Shown here: piece by piece, positions 50,705 through 60,249 of the stretch
Numbering within the stretch: position 1 is the stretch's first letter
How the letters are laid out: each line of letters opens with the position of its first letter
Assembly (NCBI RefSeq): GCF_024626525.1
Contig: NZ_JANJGU010000019.1
Coordinates: forward strand, 1 to 61,854
Source of the DNA: Lederbergia panacisoli
Lineage (GTDB): Bacteria > Bacillota > Bacilli > Bacillales > Bacillaceae_C
Length of the DNA: 61,854 nucleotides
Reading direction: 5' to 3'
Program-made: the position numbers and the translations under genes
The notes under the pieces: model-generated
Database searches by the model: none
Told to the model about the DNA's origin: nothing
What the model saw: only the letters and a program-made list of their open reading frames with translations

Positions 50705-51127
50705 TTGTCTAAACTTTCAATAACAGACTTTATTATGCGTACGAGGGACGGGCAAACTCTTGCACCGGAAGGCTCTAATATTTCAATCGCCGAATGGAGT
50801 GCGGAAGGTACTCCCGAGGGCGAAACACCCATGTTAATGGCTCCGCTTCATTTACATTATGAAGATGATGAAGCGTGGTTTATTTTAGAAGGCACACTTG
50901 GATTTCAGATTGGAGACGATACAATCGAGGCTAATCGTAACGAGGCAGTAATCGTGCCACGAGGAACACCACATACATTTTGGAATCCAAAACAGGAGAA
51001 TGCACGATATCTAATTATCATGAATAAGCAAACTCAAAAATTGATTGATGCGATTCATAGTACTAGTGACCGCAGTCCTGAAACGATGAAAAAACTTTTT
51101 AAGCAGTATGAAGCTGAATTGCTTTAA
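50705..51127 (+). CDS. Cupin domain protein
   Basis: A 140-residue cupin. Motif 1 APLHLHYEDDEAWFILEGTLGF has the two His and the Glu, and motif 2 VPRGTPHTFWNP supplies the second His, so the metal site is complete, unlike the cupin at 48983. Start is TTG at 50705, eight bases after AGGGGG. Cytosolic. The pattern is common in small isomerases and dioxygenase-like proteins; function unknown. Confidence 0.87.
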   Translation: MSKLSITDFIMRTRDGQTLAPEGSNISIAEWSAEGTPEGETPMLMAPLHLHYEDDEAWFILEGTLGFQIGDDTIEANRNEAVIVPRGTPHTFWNPKQENARYLIIMNKQTQKLIDAIHSTSDRSPETMKKLFKQYEAELL

Positions 51128-51129
51128 AA

Positions 51130-51168
51130 TGAGGAAAAAGGGAGCCATTCAATCCATTCGGCTCCCTT
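51130..51168 (-). terminator. Terminator of the small basic protein gene
   Basis: Stem AAGGGAGCC/GGCTCCCTT with 13-nt loop; on the minus strand followed by TTTCC-type run. It lies 12 bp past the stop of the small gene. Confidence 0.72.
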
Positions 51169-51180
51169 AAAAATAATGAA

Positions 51181-51363
51181 TCAGTGCATTCCGCTCCATT
51201 CACCTTGATTTTTAGATTTTTTCTCCTTTTTAGCTTTTTCCTTATGAGCGCGGTTTGCATTTGCGCTGCCAAATTCTTTTGAGAACTCTGAATCAGTTTT
51301 ACTTGAGTCAAATCCTTGTTTGTTTTTTTGTTCCGGATCGTTTTTCTTTGTCCGCTTAGCCAT
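51181..51363 (-). CDS. Small highly charged protein, SASP-like
   Basis: A 60-residue Lys-rich protein starting MAKRTKKNDPEQKNKQG and ending KNQGEWSGMH. It has no hydrophobic core. Size and composition resemble minor small acid-soluble spore proteins of Bacillus, but no member is clearly recognised. The ATG at 51363 follows AAGGAGGG by 10 bases; a longer frame begins at 51426 without a site. Confidence 0.7.
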   Translation of the reverse strand: MAKRTKKNDPEQKNKQGFDSSKTDSEFSKEFGSANANRAHKEKAKKEKKSKNQGEWSGMH

Positions 51364-51437
51364 AAATGAATATCCCTCCTTCGTTTCTTTAGTATGGGAA
51401 TTGAAGTTGGAAATATTCTTCTTCATTTTAATAAGCG

Positions 51438-52250
51438 CTAGCTATCATAAATATTTTTACCGTAAAAAATTTCTTCCATTTCATTTGTAATTCTTTCGGT
51501 AATTTCCTCTTCTTCCCCAGAGCTAAGGTTTTCTTTGGATTGTCCAAATAAATAGTTATCTAAATCAAATTCTTTAAGCTTACATTTTGTGTGAAAAATA
51601 TTCTCCTGATAGACATTAACATCAATCATATCAAATTCCTCTTTTAGATCATCAGGAATATAGTTTTGGATGGAATTAATTTCGTGGTCTATAAATAATT
51701 TATGACCATCCTTCGCCCTCGTAAAACCACGAACTCGATAATCAATAGACATGACGTCCGTTTCAAAAGAACGGATCAAAAAGTTCAAAGCCTTCAATGG
51801 CGATATTTCACCACAAGTAGACACATCAATATCAGCCCTAAATGTACTAATCCCTTCATCTGGATGAAATTCCGGATACGTATGCACTGTTATATGGCTT
51901 TTATCAAGTTGTATCACGACATTGTCCGGAAGTGGTCCCGGTGACTCCTCATATGATTCTGCCGGAACCTCAACGACAGGCCCCTCGGAAACAAGGACCG
52001 TTACACTCGCTCCTTGCGGCACATAATCCTGCTTTGCTACATTTAACACATGTGCACCTATAATATCTGCTACATGCTGTAAAATCTCTGTTAGCCTATC
52101 AGCATTGTATTGTTCGTCAATATACTCAATATAGGCCTCACGATCCTTTTTCGTTTTTGTAAAACAAATATCGTACATATTGAAGCTTAATGACTTAGTC
52201 AAGTTATTAAAGCCATGAAGTTCAATTCGCTGCTCAGGAGTAAGTTTCAT
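51438..52250 (-). CDS. speD: S-adenosylmethionine decarboxylase proenzyme
   Basis: A 270-residue pyruvoyl enzyme that makes decarboxylated SAM for spermidine synthesis. The self-cleavage site is [19 protein letters not shown], with Ser becoming the pyruvoyl group, and [20 protein letters not shown] carries the catalytic Cys region. The length is that of the E. coli-type group rather than the ~125-residue short Bacillus form. Single gene; ribosome binding site GAGGAGGGTCAGC. No speE adjacent. Confidence 0.94.
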   Translation of the reverse strand: MKLTPEQRIELHGFNNLTKSLSFNMYDICFTKTKKDREAYIEYIDEQYNADRLTEILQHVADIIGAHVLNVAKQDYVPQGASVTVLVSEGPVVEVPAESYEESPGPLPDNVVIQLDKSHITVHTYPEFHPDEGISTFRADIDVSTCGEISPLKALNFLIRSFETDVMSIDYRVRGFTRAKDGHKLFIDHEINSIQNYIPDDLKEEFDMIDVNVYQENIFHTKCKLKEFDLDNYLFGQSKENLSSGEEEEITERITNEMEEIFYGKNIYDS

Positions 52251-52350
52251 ACTGCTGACCCTCCTCAGTTTATGTAGACAATTCTATTCTTTATTAAGAT
52301 ATTGTTATGTTACCCGTTCTGTGAGATAAAAAAACAAACAGCGCCATTGC

Positions 52351-52384
52351 AAAAAAGGAAAAGACTGCATAAGCTTCTTTCCCC
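52351..52384 (-). terminator. Likely terminator of glsA
   Basis: On the minus strand an imperfect stem GGGGAAAGA...TCTTTTCC followed by TTTTTT. Confidence 0.55.
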
Positions 52385-52450
52385 TGTAAATGTCTCTGAT
52401 ATTCTTTGTATAAGTCAAACTTTATACTTTGGGCGAGGTAACCGCCGATG

Positions 52451-53386
52451 CTAAAACATACTCAATTTATAATTCCTAGACAATAATTCCAATAATTTGA
52501 TTCCCGCAACGCTATTCCCTTTTTCATCTAATGCCGGGCCAAAAATCCCAATGCCAAATTTACCAGGAACTGCACCCATAATCCCACCTGAAACGCCGCT
52601 TTTTGCCGGAATGCCAATTTTTATCGCAAATTCACCGGAGGCATTATACATACCACATGTAACCATGAACGTTTTACAAATACGGGAAATATGAACAGGA
52701 ATAATTTGCTTTCCACTTTCTAGATCCACTCCATCCATCGCAAAAATCATCCCAATTCTAGCCAATTCCAAGCAATTCATTTCGATTGCGCACTGTTTCG
52801 TATATAAATCAATTAGCTTTTCCACATCTTCTTCAATGATGTGATGTTGTTTTAAAAAATAGCACAAAGCCCTATTTAAATAGGCAGTTTTAAACTCAGA
52901 CTGAGCAACATCTTCACAATAATCTATCGTTGAATCATTCGCCATTTCCCTTATAAAAGATAAAAGTCTTTGGAATCTATCCTCTATACTATTTCCTTTT
53001 ATCATATGAGTTACGACAAGTGCTCCAGCATTGATCATTGGATTCAAAGGTTTTGCCGGGGACAAAGTTTCTAATTTTGCAATTGAATTAAAGGGATCAC
53101 CCGTCGGTTCCATACCAACTCGTTCGAACACATAGTTTGACCCTCTATCCATCAAAACAAGAGCCAAGCTAATAACCTTTGATATACTTTGAAGTGAAAT
53201 TTTCCTCTCGATATCACCCGCGGAAATACATTGCCCATCAGGGTACTGTATGGCAATGGATAAATCATGAGGATTAGCTCTTCCAAGGGCGGGAATATAA
53301 TTCGCAACCTTGCCTTCTTTTGTGTATTCTCTTGCCTCTTTAACTAAGATATTTAATTCATCACTTGATTGACATGGCATCTTCAT
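52451..53386 (-). CDS. glsA: Glutaminase
   Basis: A roughly 311-residue serine-dependent enzyme that deaminates L-glutamine to glutamate, with a beta-lactamase-like fold. Motifs are [15 protein letters not shown] (Ser-x-x-Lys), [15 protein letters not shown], and [18 protein letters not shown] (Lys-Ser-Gly). The start is ATG 53386 or ATG 53380; GGTTGGGTG lies just upstream. Cytosolic, single gene. Confidence 0.94.
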   Translation of the reverse strand: MKMPCQSSDELNILVKEAREYTKEGKVANYIPALGRANPHDLSIAIQYPDGQCISAGDIERKISLQSISKVISLALVLMDRGSNYVFERVGMEPTGDPFNSIAKLETLSPAKPLNPMINAGALVVTHMIKGNSIEDRFQRLLSFIREMANDSTIDYCEDVAQSEFKTAYLNRALCYFLKQHHIIEEDVEKLIDLYTKQCAIEMNCLELARIGMIFAMDGVDLESGKQIIPVHISRICKTFMVTCGMYNASGEFAIKIGIPAKSGVSGGIMGAVPGKFGIGIFGPALDEKGNSVAGIKLLELLSRNYKLSMF

Positions 53387-53455
53387 CACCCAACCATAGT
53401 ATGAACCATAGTTTGGAATATCACTCTAAACTTTGTTTAAAACTTAAATCCATCC

Positions 53456-54025
53456 TTACTTGTATACTCTCCTATTTGTGATTTCCTCGTGAACCATTTC
53501 ATACATACTTTCAACTCCTGTACTTGATGCTTCAAACGTAAATGCATTATCTGAGCTGACTCCAATATTATCAGCCTCTTTTACTACATCAATATTAGCC
53601 CCGATGAAGATAAATTCCCACTGATGCTTTTCTTCTTGTTGCTTAATCATTTCTTTTATTTTAGGGTACTTAAATTCCTGACTTGCATTTTCCATCCCGT
53701 CAGTAGTAATAACAAAAATAACCTTATCTGGTTTGCCCTCATTAGAAAACCTATGATCTACCTCTAGTATCGTTTTGCCTACAGCATCAAGCAAGGCTGT
53801 ATACCCACGCACATAATATTCTTTTTCAGTTAGCTTTATAGTTTTTGCATCAATTCCATTCCATAAAACTTCATACTGATCATCAAATAGAACAGCTGTC
53901 ACCTTTGTTTCTCCATCAAGATTGTGTTGTTTTTCAATCAGAGCATTAAAACCACCGATTGTGTCATGTTCAAGTCCAGCCATTGATCCGCTTCTATCTA
54001 GTAAAAAAATGATTTCAGTCAACAT
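53456..54025 (-). CDS. von Willebrand factor A domain protein
   Basis: A 189-residue single vWA domain. The metal-ion site is complete: FLLDRSGSMAGLEHD, YYVRGYTALLDAVG (Thr) and VITTDGMENAS (Asp). No signal peptide or second domain. It is divergent from the helical HTH-like gene at 54114, with only 88 bp between them, a pairing that suggests shared regulation. Function unknown. Confidence 0.88.
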   Translation of the reverse strand: MLTEIIFLLDRSGSMAGLEHDTIGGFNALIEKQHNLDGETKVTAVLFDDQYEVLWNGIDAKTIKLTEKEYYVRGYTALLDAVGKTILEVDHRFSNEGKPDKVIFVITTDGMENASQEFKYPKIKEMIKQQEEKHQWEFIFIGANIDVVKEADNIGVSSDNAFTFEASSTGVESMYEMVHEEITNRRVYK

Positions 54026-54113
54026 AAAAAAATCCTCCCTTACTCATCTGATGGTATAATCATAGCTGAGATTATCCATATATTGGTCGCCTTTAAAGCG
54101 ACATTTTGGGGAG

Positions 54114-54596
54114 ATGGACGATTTGCTAAATGAAAAAATTATAGGTGAATTGCAGAAGTTTATTGATCATTATTTTGTTTTAAAAACGTTCAATATATCA
54201 GAAGATATCGCTCATGAAAGTATGTACAATGAGGAAATAATCGATTTTATAGAGAACAAAAGAAAACCTTCACTTCAAAAACTACTATTCGATTTTATCG
54301 ACCAGAAAGGTGCAACTGATCCCGAAATCTATCATAAAGCGGGAGTTGATAGGAAGCTGTTTTCTAAAATACGTTCAAATCCAAGCTATCGACCGAGAAA
54401 AAATACAATCATCTCACTTGCCTTGGCTCTAGAGCTTGAACAAGAAGAAACGGATACTCTTTTGAATTCGGCGGGTTACACATTGTCTGATAGTGAAACC
54501 TTTGATTTAATCATTCAATTTTGTATAAAGAAAAAGATTTATCATATTCACGATGTTAACCAAGCGCTGGAACATTATGATTTGAAACCTTTATAA
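54114..54596 (+). CDS. Helical HTH-like protein paired with vWA gene
   Basis: A 160-residue, mostly helical protein. The second half, GVDRKLFSKIRSNPSYRPRK then TIISLALALELEQEETDTLL and SAGY, looks like an XRE-type DNA-binding fold in which the GVDRKLFSKIRSN helix would be the recognition element. Its target is unknown. Start ATG at 54114 follows GGGGAG closely. A GTCGC/GCGAC dyad in the spacer before it could be an operator. Family not named with confidence. Confidence 0.75.
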   Translation: MDDLLNEKIIGELQKFIDHYFVLKTFNISEDIAHESMYNEEIIDFIENKRKPSLQKLLFDFIDQKGATDPEIYHKAGVDRKLFSKIRSNPSYRPRKNTIISLALALELEQEETDTLLNSAGYTLSDSETFDLIIQFCIKKKIYHIHDVNQALEHYDLKPL

Positions 54597-54597
54597 T

Positions 54598-54636
54598 GAC
54601 AAAAGGTTTATCTGAAATCCAGATAAACCCTTTGTC
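54598..54636. terminator. Terminator between the HTH-like and MFS genes
   Basis: Long stem GACAAAAGGTTTATCTG with its near complement (one mismatch), 5-nt loop. It lies between convergent genes and has only short A/T runs outside. Confidence 0.75.
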
Positions 54637-54647
54637 GACCAAAAATA

Positions 54648-56021
54648 TTAACGAACAGCAAGTTCCCTGCCTTTTTTGCTTAAAAGCATACCGGTTACGG
54701 CCAACGAGCATATTCCAAGTATGAGCAGTAAAATAAACACATTATGCAAGCTTGATTCTAATGTGAAGCCTTGTAATTCGTCACTCAACCATAATCCTGA
54801 AACAGCAATCCCTATTGCTTGTCCAAGGTTTTTTAATAAATTATGGGAACCCATAGCCACCCCGCGGGTCTCCCATTCTACTGCAGATTGAACGGCAACC
54901 GTGAAGGCGGTATAAGCCAATCCGAAACCGACTCCTAGCACTCCTGTTACGACCATCATCCAAGCCACTGTCGTTTCGGTCCGGAAAAATACCAACCCAA
55001 CACAACCTATGATAATAATCGCAATTCCAGCCATTGTTATATGAGCAATTGGTCTCTTGCTCATCCACTTACCTGCCACAAGTGCACCAAACGGCCATGT
55101 AACGGACATGGGGAGCATGGCTATACCGGAGAAAGTTGCATTTAAATTTGTTACACCTTGTACCCATAATGGGATATAGAAAGTGATCGTAACAAGAATA
55201 AAACCTAATAAAAATCCAGCAACATTTGAAATCGTTATAAATTTATTCTTAAATACGGAAAGCGGCAGCATCGGCTCTCTTCCCTTTGCTTGAATCCAAA
55301 TAAAAACAGAAAGGCCTACGAATGCTACAATAAATAAAACAGCAATATTGCTAGTTACTTGTTTATACTCTTTAACTAAAGTTAAAGCGTACAAGAAAGA
55401 GCTCATACATATTGTAAATGTTAAAATGCCGGCATAATCAATAACCTGTTTTTTCTTTTCAATATGCTCATGTAAAGCAAACCATAATAGAAATAACGAT
55501 ATAATTCCAAAAGGGAGATTCATAAAGAAAATCCAATGCCAAGATATCGTATCGACGATGAATCCACCGGCAAGAGGACCGAAAATACCGGCAATTCCCC
55601 ATACACTGCTCATCCACCCTTGAATTTTTGCCCTCATGTTAAATTCAAACACATCACCAATAATCGTAAAAGGAATAGTCGATAATGCCCCTGCCCCGAT
55701 CCCTTGAATAAGGCGGAAAATAACAAGCTGCTCCATCGTTTGGGATAGACCTGAAAGCATGGAGCCAATTAAAAATATGATTGTACCAATTGTAAACATT
55801 AGCTTTCGTCCATATAAATCAGCCATTTTCCCAAAAATCGGCGTGCTGATAACGATTGCTAATAAGTAAATTGAAATCACCCACGTATATAAATGGCTTC
55901 CCCCAAGATCTGCTACTATTTTTGGCATTGCAGTACTTACGATCGTTCCTTCAATTGCTGTAAGGAACGTCGATATTAATAACGCTATCACAACAGACTT
56001 TTGTTTTGTCTCTGTATTCAT
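54648..56021 (-). CDS. MFS drug efflux transporter, DHA2 (EmrB/QacA) family
   Basis: A 457-residue permease with about 14 membrane segments. Motif A is FGKMADLYGRKLMFTIG, motif B region is IFRLIQGIGAGALSTIPF, and motif C is IFGPLAGGFIVDTISWHWIF with NLPFGIIS following. The first segment has the DHA2-type FLTAIEGTIVSTAMPKIVADLG. It exports lipophilic or cationic drugs by proton antiport. No regulator of the TetR or MarR kind is adjacent. Ribosome binding site AAGGGAGAG. Confidence 0.93.
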   Translation of the reverse strand: MNTETKQKSVVIALLISTFLTAIEGTIVSTAMPKIVADLGGSHLYTWVISIYLLAIVISTPIFGKMADLYGRKLMFTIGTIIFLIGSMLSGLSQTMEQLVIFRLIQGIGAGALSTIPFTIIGDVFEFNMRAKIQGWMSSVWGIAGIFGPLAGGFIVDTISWHWIFFMNLPFGIISLFLLWFALHEHIEKKKQVIDYAGILTFTICMSSFLYALTLVKEYKQVTSNIAVLFIVAFVGLSVFIWIQAKGREPMLPLSVFKNKFITISNVAGFLLGFILVTITFYIPLWVQGVTNLNATFSGIAMLPMSVTWPFGALVAGKWMSKRPIAHITMAGIAIIIIGCVGLVFFRTETTVAWMMVVTGVLGVGFGLAYTAFTVAVQSAVEWETRGVAMGSHNLLKNLGQAIGIAVSGLWLSDELQGFTLESSLHNVFILLLILGICSLAVTGMLLSKKGRELAVR

Positions 56022-56196
56022 TTTTTCTCTCCCTTAAGTTGAAAAGCACAGGCATTTTTTACCCATAATAAAGTATAGCAAATTAACAAGTTGCTTACAC
56101 TCTACAAATCACCCCAATTCCGAGCCTTTAGATGGAGTGAAAAAAGCCATCCACAATTTATCAGGCAGTCAGTTAACCGAAATTTCGCTATAACTT

Positions 56197-56227
56197 AAAA
56201 AAAAATAACAACCGAAATATTCGGTTG
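56197..56227 (-). terminator. Terminator of the DUF2975/XRE operon
   Basis: Stem CAACCGAA/TTCGGTTG (56209-56227), 3-nt loop, followed on the minus strand by TTATTTTTTTTT. Confidence 0.88.
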
Positions 56228-56282
56228 CTAAAGATAATGCTTTTTCAATAAGTGCCCGTTCTCACAATAATTTCATCCCTAT

Positions 56283-56498
56283 TCAATCGCCTTCATCACT
56301 TCTATATTCTAAGATATCTCCAGGCTGGCATTCTAAAGCCTTGCAAATTGCCTCTAAAGTTGATAATCGTATCGCTTTTGCCTTCCCATTTTTCAATACA
56401 GAAAGGTTAGCCATCGTAATTCCAACCCTCTCTGAAAGTTCTGTTACGCTCATTTTCCTTTTAGCAAGCATCACATCAATATTGATAATAATTGCCAT
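56283..56498 (-). CDS. Small XRE/Cro-family regulator
   Basis: A 71-residue protein that is one helix-turn-helix domain: MLAKRKMSVTELSERVGI, then ANLSVLKNGKAKAIRLSTLE and CKALECQPGDILEY. The ATG at 56498 follows GAGGTG. It starts 10 bp after the DUF2975 gene, a pair common in Firmicutes in which the regulator probably controls its own operon. The palindrome at 57030-57058 is the likely target. Confidence 0.9.
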   Translation of the reverse strand: MAIIINIDVMLAKRKMSVTELSERVGITMANLSVLKNGKAKAIRLSTLEAICKALECQPGDILEYRSDEGD

Positions 56499-56508
56499 TG
56501 TTTTCACC

Positions 56509-56988
56509 TCAGACTGTTAAATCATTTTCTGATTTTATATCGATGGCATTTTTTAATAGTTTTTGAAGAACAGCTGCAAAGACTGCAACTACCAGGCTAC
56601 CAAAAATAATGACCATTCCAATTAATATCATGCCTGGGGCATCGTCTACTTCCGCCATGAGATATATAAGGGGCAAAAATAAGACAAATAATGCACTGAT
56701 GATGATGGCGCAGTATTTGATATTTTTCAAGGCCTTTACAGATAACTCCGAAAATGCCAAATTCTTGTCAATATAGTTTAAAAGTCTTAAAGTTTGGAAC
56801 AAGGCAACAAAAAATATTAATGCCGCTACATACAAACTCATTAAAAAGGGGTATTGTAGATAATCTAATTTTGGGTTTAATTCTGCAAAAAATTCAGCTA
56901 TCCTAGGCAATACAAATATACACAAAGCAAGGACAGGAAGCCCCATAAGAAAAACAGTGAGCTTTAAAAAGAATGTTTCCCGTTTCAT
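56509..56988 (-). CDS. DUF2975 domain membrane protein
   Basis: A 159-residue protein with four membrane segments (about 8-30, 50-70, 90-112, 125-150) and LLNYIDKNLAFSELSVKALKNIKY between segments 2 and 3, the DUF2975 hallmark. Function unknown. It is coupled to the following XRE gene and transcribed from a promoter with a clear operator. The ATG at 56988 follows AGAGGTG. Confidence 0.88.
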   Translation of the reverse strand: MKRETFFLKLTVFLMGLPVLALCIFVLPRIAEFFAELNPKLDYLQYPFLMSLYVAALIFFVALFQTLRLLNYIDKNLAFSELSVKALKNIKYCAIIISALFVLFLPLIYLMAEVDDAPGMILIGMVIIFGSLVVAVFAAVLQKLLKNAIDIKSENDLTV

Positions 56989-57020
56989 AAAAAGCACCTC
57001 TCTTACTTATTTTCAATTTC

Positions 57021-57058
57021 ATTTTAACAAATAATTTATCGTTTTACAATAAATTATT
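57021..57058 (-). promoter_or_regulatory. Promoter and palindromic operator of the DUF2975/XRE operon
   Basis: On the minus strand -35 TTGTAA (57044-57049), 17-bp spacer, -10 TAAAAT (57021-57026). A perfect 10-bp inverted repeat AATAATTTAT/ATAAATTATT (57030-57058) with a 9-bp gap covers the -35 and spacer. Confidence 0.7.
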
Positions 57059-57109
57059 ATCCTTTGTGATTATATTATTATTGTTTAGTAAATATCCCTT
57101 TAATTTCCG

Positions 57110-57145
57110 ACAAAATAAAAAGCATTCCTCATTAAAAGAAATGCT
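57110..57145 (-). terminator. Terminator of the GGDEF-EAL gene
   Basis: Stem AGCATT/AATGCT with 13-nt loop, then TTTTTATTTT on the minus strand. Confidence 0.75.
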
Positions 57146-57166
57146 CTAATTTTTACCCATTCTGAA

Positions 57167-59803
57167 TCATATTTTGTTTTTTTTCAAGCTTCCTGAAAAC
57201 AATGTCTCTATCTCTTGGGCGTTGATAGGAGGACTAAATAAATAACCTTGAAGCTCATCGCACCCCATTTGCATTAGAGTATTTCTTTCGTCTTTTGTTT
57301 CAATTCCTTCTGCTACAACATTTAGTTGGAGACCTTTTGCCATGCTAAGGATGGATTGGACTAATCGGGACTTTTTCATATTTTGATCGATATCGGAAAT
57401 AAACTGCCGGTCAATTTTGATTTCATCGATTGGAAGTTGCAGTAAAGGATACAAGGAAGAGTATCCTTTTCCAAAATCATCTATTGATATTTTGACGCCA
57501 ATCTCTTTTAACTGCTTAATAACAGTTGTGACATAGTCCAAATTTTTAATAAAAACACTTTCCGTTATTTCCAGTTTAATATATTCAGGGGATAATCCCG
57601 ATATTTCCAGCGCTTGCTTCACCATCGAAACCAAATAATCTCGTTGAAACTGTTTTGCTGAAATGTTCACCGAAACAGGTATCTTCGGAAACCCCCGATC
57701 CTGCCACTCTTTATTTTGCTCGCATGCCTCAATTAAGGACCAACGATCAATTTCATATATTAATCCAATTTCTTCGGCAATCGGAATAAAAGTGGCTGGT
57801 GAAATAAAACCAAGTTCAGGATCTTTCCACCGAATTAATGCTTCTATACTTGTAATTCGGCCAAATTGATATTTTGGTTGATAATATAGTTCAAAATTCC
57901 CTTTATCCACAACTTGCCTCAAAGAATTTTCAATTAGAAGGCGGTCATCGTATTTATTTCTCATCGAGTCATTGAAAAAGCGAGCAACATTCCCACCTTT
58001 TTCTTTTGAATGGTACATCGCAATATCCGCACATTTAATTAGAGTATCTATATCCTCCCCATTATCCGGATATAAACTGATTCCAACACTAGCTGTAACA
58101 TACAGCATATGACCTTGTACGGAAAAAGGAGTGGAAAATTCCTGAATCATTTGCTGTAGTGTTTCCTGCACTTCTTCTCTTTCTTTTATACTTAGAACGA
58201 TGACAAATTCATCACCGCCTAATCGAAAAATATTGCGGTTCTCGTTTTGTAATGTACGAAGATGGTCTGCAACTAATTGAAGCAGTGTATCGCCGGCTGC
58301 ATGGCCAATCGTATCATTCACTTGCTTAAATTGATTAATATCAATAAAAAGAATAGCAAATAATGAAGAAGGTTGAGTGTAAATCAAACTTTTTACATAA
58401 TCCTGAAAATGACGACGATTAGGTAAACCCGTTAACACATCGTAAAAAGCTAAATGATTTAATCTAAACTCAGATTCTATTAATTGTTTTGTCTGCTCTT
58501 TCAATTTATTATTCATTTCATTGCTTTCTCTGAATAACTCTTTTAGTTTTTCCGCCATTTCCTTTAAGTTTTTCGAGAGTAAACGCAGTTCGGAAACATG
58601 GCTAAGGGGCCATTCAATTTGTTCAAATTGAATTAGTTTTTCTGGTAAACGTGTAGATGCTAATGTCAATTGTCTAATATTTTTCATAAAAATACTGCTG
58701 ACAGTCTGTACAAAAATAGAAAGGAATAATGCAAATATTAGGGAATATCCGAGTTGCTCTAAAAAAATAGAGAAAATTTTATTTTGGTATTGAGATATTG
58801 GTAGTTGAACCATTATGTTAATGTTCGAAGATATTAATTCTTCATCATATAAATAATATCCCTTACCCCACTTATTAATTGGCGCGAAGCTCCCGTCTTT
58901 AGGTAATATGACTAGAAAGTCGTTATTAGCCAATCTTAGAACCTCGTTACTGGCCATATTATAGACGGTATTCACCTGAATATCTTTAGATGTTGAAGCG
59001 AAAACTTCATTTTTTTCGTTCATAATAACAATATCTAATTCAGGGGAATCCAAGTAGTGGACTAATTCATCCATCCGATCAATTTGTTTTGCATTTTTTA
59101 TTGATAATTGCCTTAAATCTTCTTTACTCCAGTCAGAAATTTCCTTTTCCATGATAGAAACTATATTTTTTACATGAGATATATTTTTACTATCCAATAA
59201 CCCTTGAGCATTGCGCGCATTGGTCATCACACTAAAAAAGAACGGTACTATAATGGAAATGACGATTATATGAAATAGAAACTGATGGATAGAAAAATTG
59301 TTCTTATTTACTTTATTATTCTTGAAAAAACGATAAAAAGGAACATAGGCTAAAAGCATATCTGCCACAACTACATTAAATAAACCGTTAACAATCATTT
59401 TGGATATTTGGAAGTAAAGGGCATTCCCAGTCAAATAAGGCTGATTGATAAAAAAAAGTCCAATTAATCCGATCGTCATCCAAAAAAAGATATCGACAAA
59501 AAACATTTTAGCGCGTCTACCCTTATGAAAAAATGCACCTACAAATATGATTTCCACTACAAGTAAAGCCTGCAGTCCAACAGAATAGAGTTGATGAGGT
59601 AAAAGAATAAAAGTAGTAAATAATCCAGCGAGCACTGCTTGTGGCAACCCAAAAAGACGCAGCATTAAAAATAAAAAGATACTTGTAAAAGCAAAAGTAA
59701 TCCCATAGGGTAAAACTATATTAAAACTGGAAGACAAAATAATAAGTCCTAATATAAGAAAAAACAGTAATACTCCACTATTTTTTTTCAAAAATGTAAA
59801 CAT
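57167..59803 (-). CDS. Membrane GGDEF-EAL protein (c-di-GMP synthesis/hydrolysis)
   Basis: About 878 residues. The N-terminal third has six or more membrane segments, then an extracytoplasmic region (about residues 205-350) and another segment. A coiled linker leads to GGDEF (RLGGDEFVIVL, with YDVLTGLPNRRHF) and EAL (SIEALIRWKDP, LEITESVF, SIDDFGKGYSSL, VVAEGIETKDE). Both active sites look complete, so synthesis and breakdown of c-di-GMP are both possible. The start is uncertain: the frame is open to an ATG at 59881, but that lies right behind a hairpin and lacks a ribosome binding site; ATG 59803 has a weak GGA. Confidence 0.88.
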   Translation of the reverse strand: MFTFLKKNSGVLLFFLILGLIILSSSFNIVLPYGITFAFTSIFLFLMLRLFGLPQAVLAGLFTTFILLPHQLYSVGLQALLVVEIIFVGAFFHKGRRAKMFFVDIFFWMTIGLIGLFFINQPYLTGNALYFQISKMIVNGLFNVVVADMLLAYVPFYRFFKNNKVNKNNFSIHQFLFHIIVISIIVPFFFSVMTNARNAQGLLDSKNISHVKNIVSIMEKEISDWSKEDLRQLSIKNAKQIDRMDELVHYLDSPELDIVIMNEKNEVFASTSKDIQVNTVYNMASNEVLRLANNDFLVILPKDGSFAPINKWGKGYYLYDEELISSNINIMVQLPISQYQNKIFSIFLEQLGYSLIFALFLSIFVQTVSSIFMKNIRQLTLASTRLPEKLIQFEQIEWPLSHVSELRLLSKNLKEMAEKLKELFRESNEMNNKLKEQTKQLIESEFRLNHLAFYDVLTGLPNRRHFQDYVKSLIYTQPSSLFAILFIDINQFKQVNDTIGHAAGDTLLQLVADHLRTLQNENRNIFRLGGDEFVIVLSIKEREEVQETLQQMIQEFSTPFSVQGHMLYVTASVGISLYPDNGEDIDTLIKCADIAMYHSKEKGGNVARFFNDSMRNKYDDRLLIENSLRQVVDKGNFELYYQPKYQFGRITSIEALIRWKDPELGFISPATFIPIAEEIGLIYEIDRWSLIEACEQNKEWQDRGFPKIPVSVNISAKQFQRDYLVSMVKQALEISGLSPEYIKLEITESVFIKNLDYVTTVIKQLKEIGVKISIDDFGKGYSSLYPLLQLPIDEIKIDRQFISDIDQNMKKSRLVQSILSMAKGLQLNVVAEGIETKDERNTLMQMGCDELQGYLFSPPINAQEIETLFSGSLKKNKI

Positions 59804-59890
59804 ATAAACAATCCAATCTATAATATTACTTATATAAATCATAATATATGGAAATAGTCTTAATTGTAAATGCCTATTCATTATGGAAGA

Positions 59891-59918
59891 AAGCTGATTG
59901 TCAGAAGATAATCAGCTT
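59891..59918. terminator. Hairpin upstream of the GGDEF-EAL gene
   Basis: Perfect 9-bp arms AAGCTGATT/AATCAGCTT, 10-nt loop. On the plus strand it is followed by ACCATTTTTCTT. It lies in the leader of the minus-strand gene. Confidence 0.55.
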
Positions 59919-59974
59919 ACCATTTTTCTTATGGACTTACTAACTTTTGAAATACGGGCATCATGGGTACATTT

Positions 59975-60016
59975 GAAATAAAGTGGGCTGCCTACAGATA
60001 TCTGAAAGCAGCCCAT
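59975..60016 (-). terminator. Terminator of the 62-residue protein gene
   Basis: Stem GTGGGCTGC (59983-59991) with GCAGCCCAT (60008-60016), 16-nt loop, followed on the minus strand by CTTTATTTC. Confidence 0.6.
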
Positions 60017-60043
60017 TTCACTTATTTTAGCCCATATGAAAAA

Positions 60044-60232
60044 TCAAATTTTTGTTTTATATTTTTTCCCCATCAGTCTTTGATAATCCGAAATATCTTC
60101 TGGGTTATCAGGATCAATAGTAATGATCACCTTCCAGTCCATTTCTTCACATAAATGCTGAAAATCGTTAGCCTTTTCCTCTGAATGAACACGTAAAACC
60201 GCTGGTCTTGCATTCGACCCTAATTTAGACAT
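60044..60232 (-). CDS. Small conserved protein, SEC-C-associated-like domain
   Basis: A 62-residue protein: SKLGSNARPAVLRVHSEEKA, then CEEMDWKVIITIDPDNPEDI and DYQRLMGKKYKTKI. It resembles the core of the PBPRA1643-type proteins that usually end in a Cys-rich SEC-C or SWIM metal motif, but no such motif is present here. Function unknown. It starts 17 bp after the DUF4173 gene with a GGAGGAAG site, so the two are probably co-transcribed. Confidence 0.78.
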   Translation of the reverse strand: MSKLGSNARPAVLRVHSEEKANDFQHLCEEMDWKVIITIDPDNPEDISDYQRLMGKKYKTKI

Positions 60233-60249
60233 TTTCCTTCCTCCCTTTT

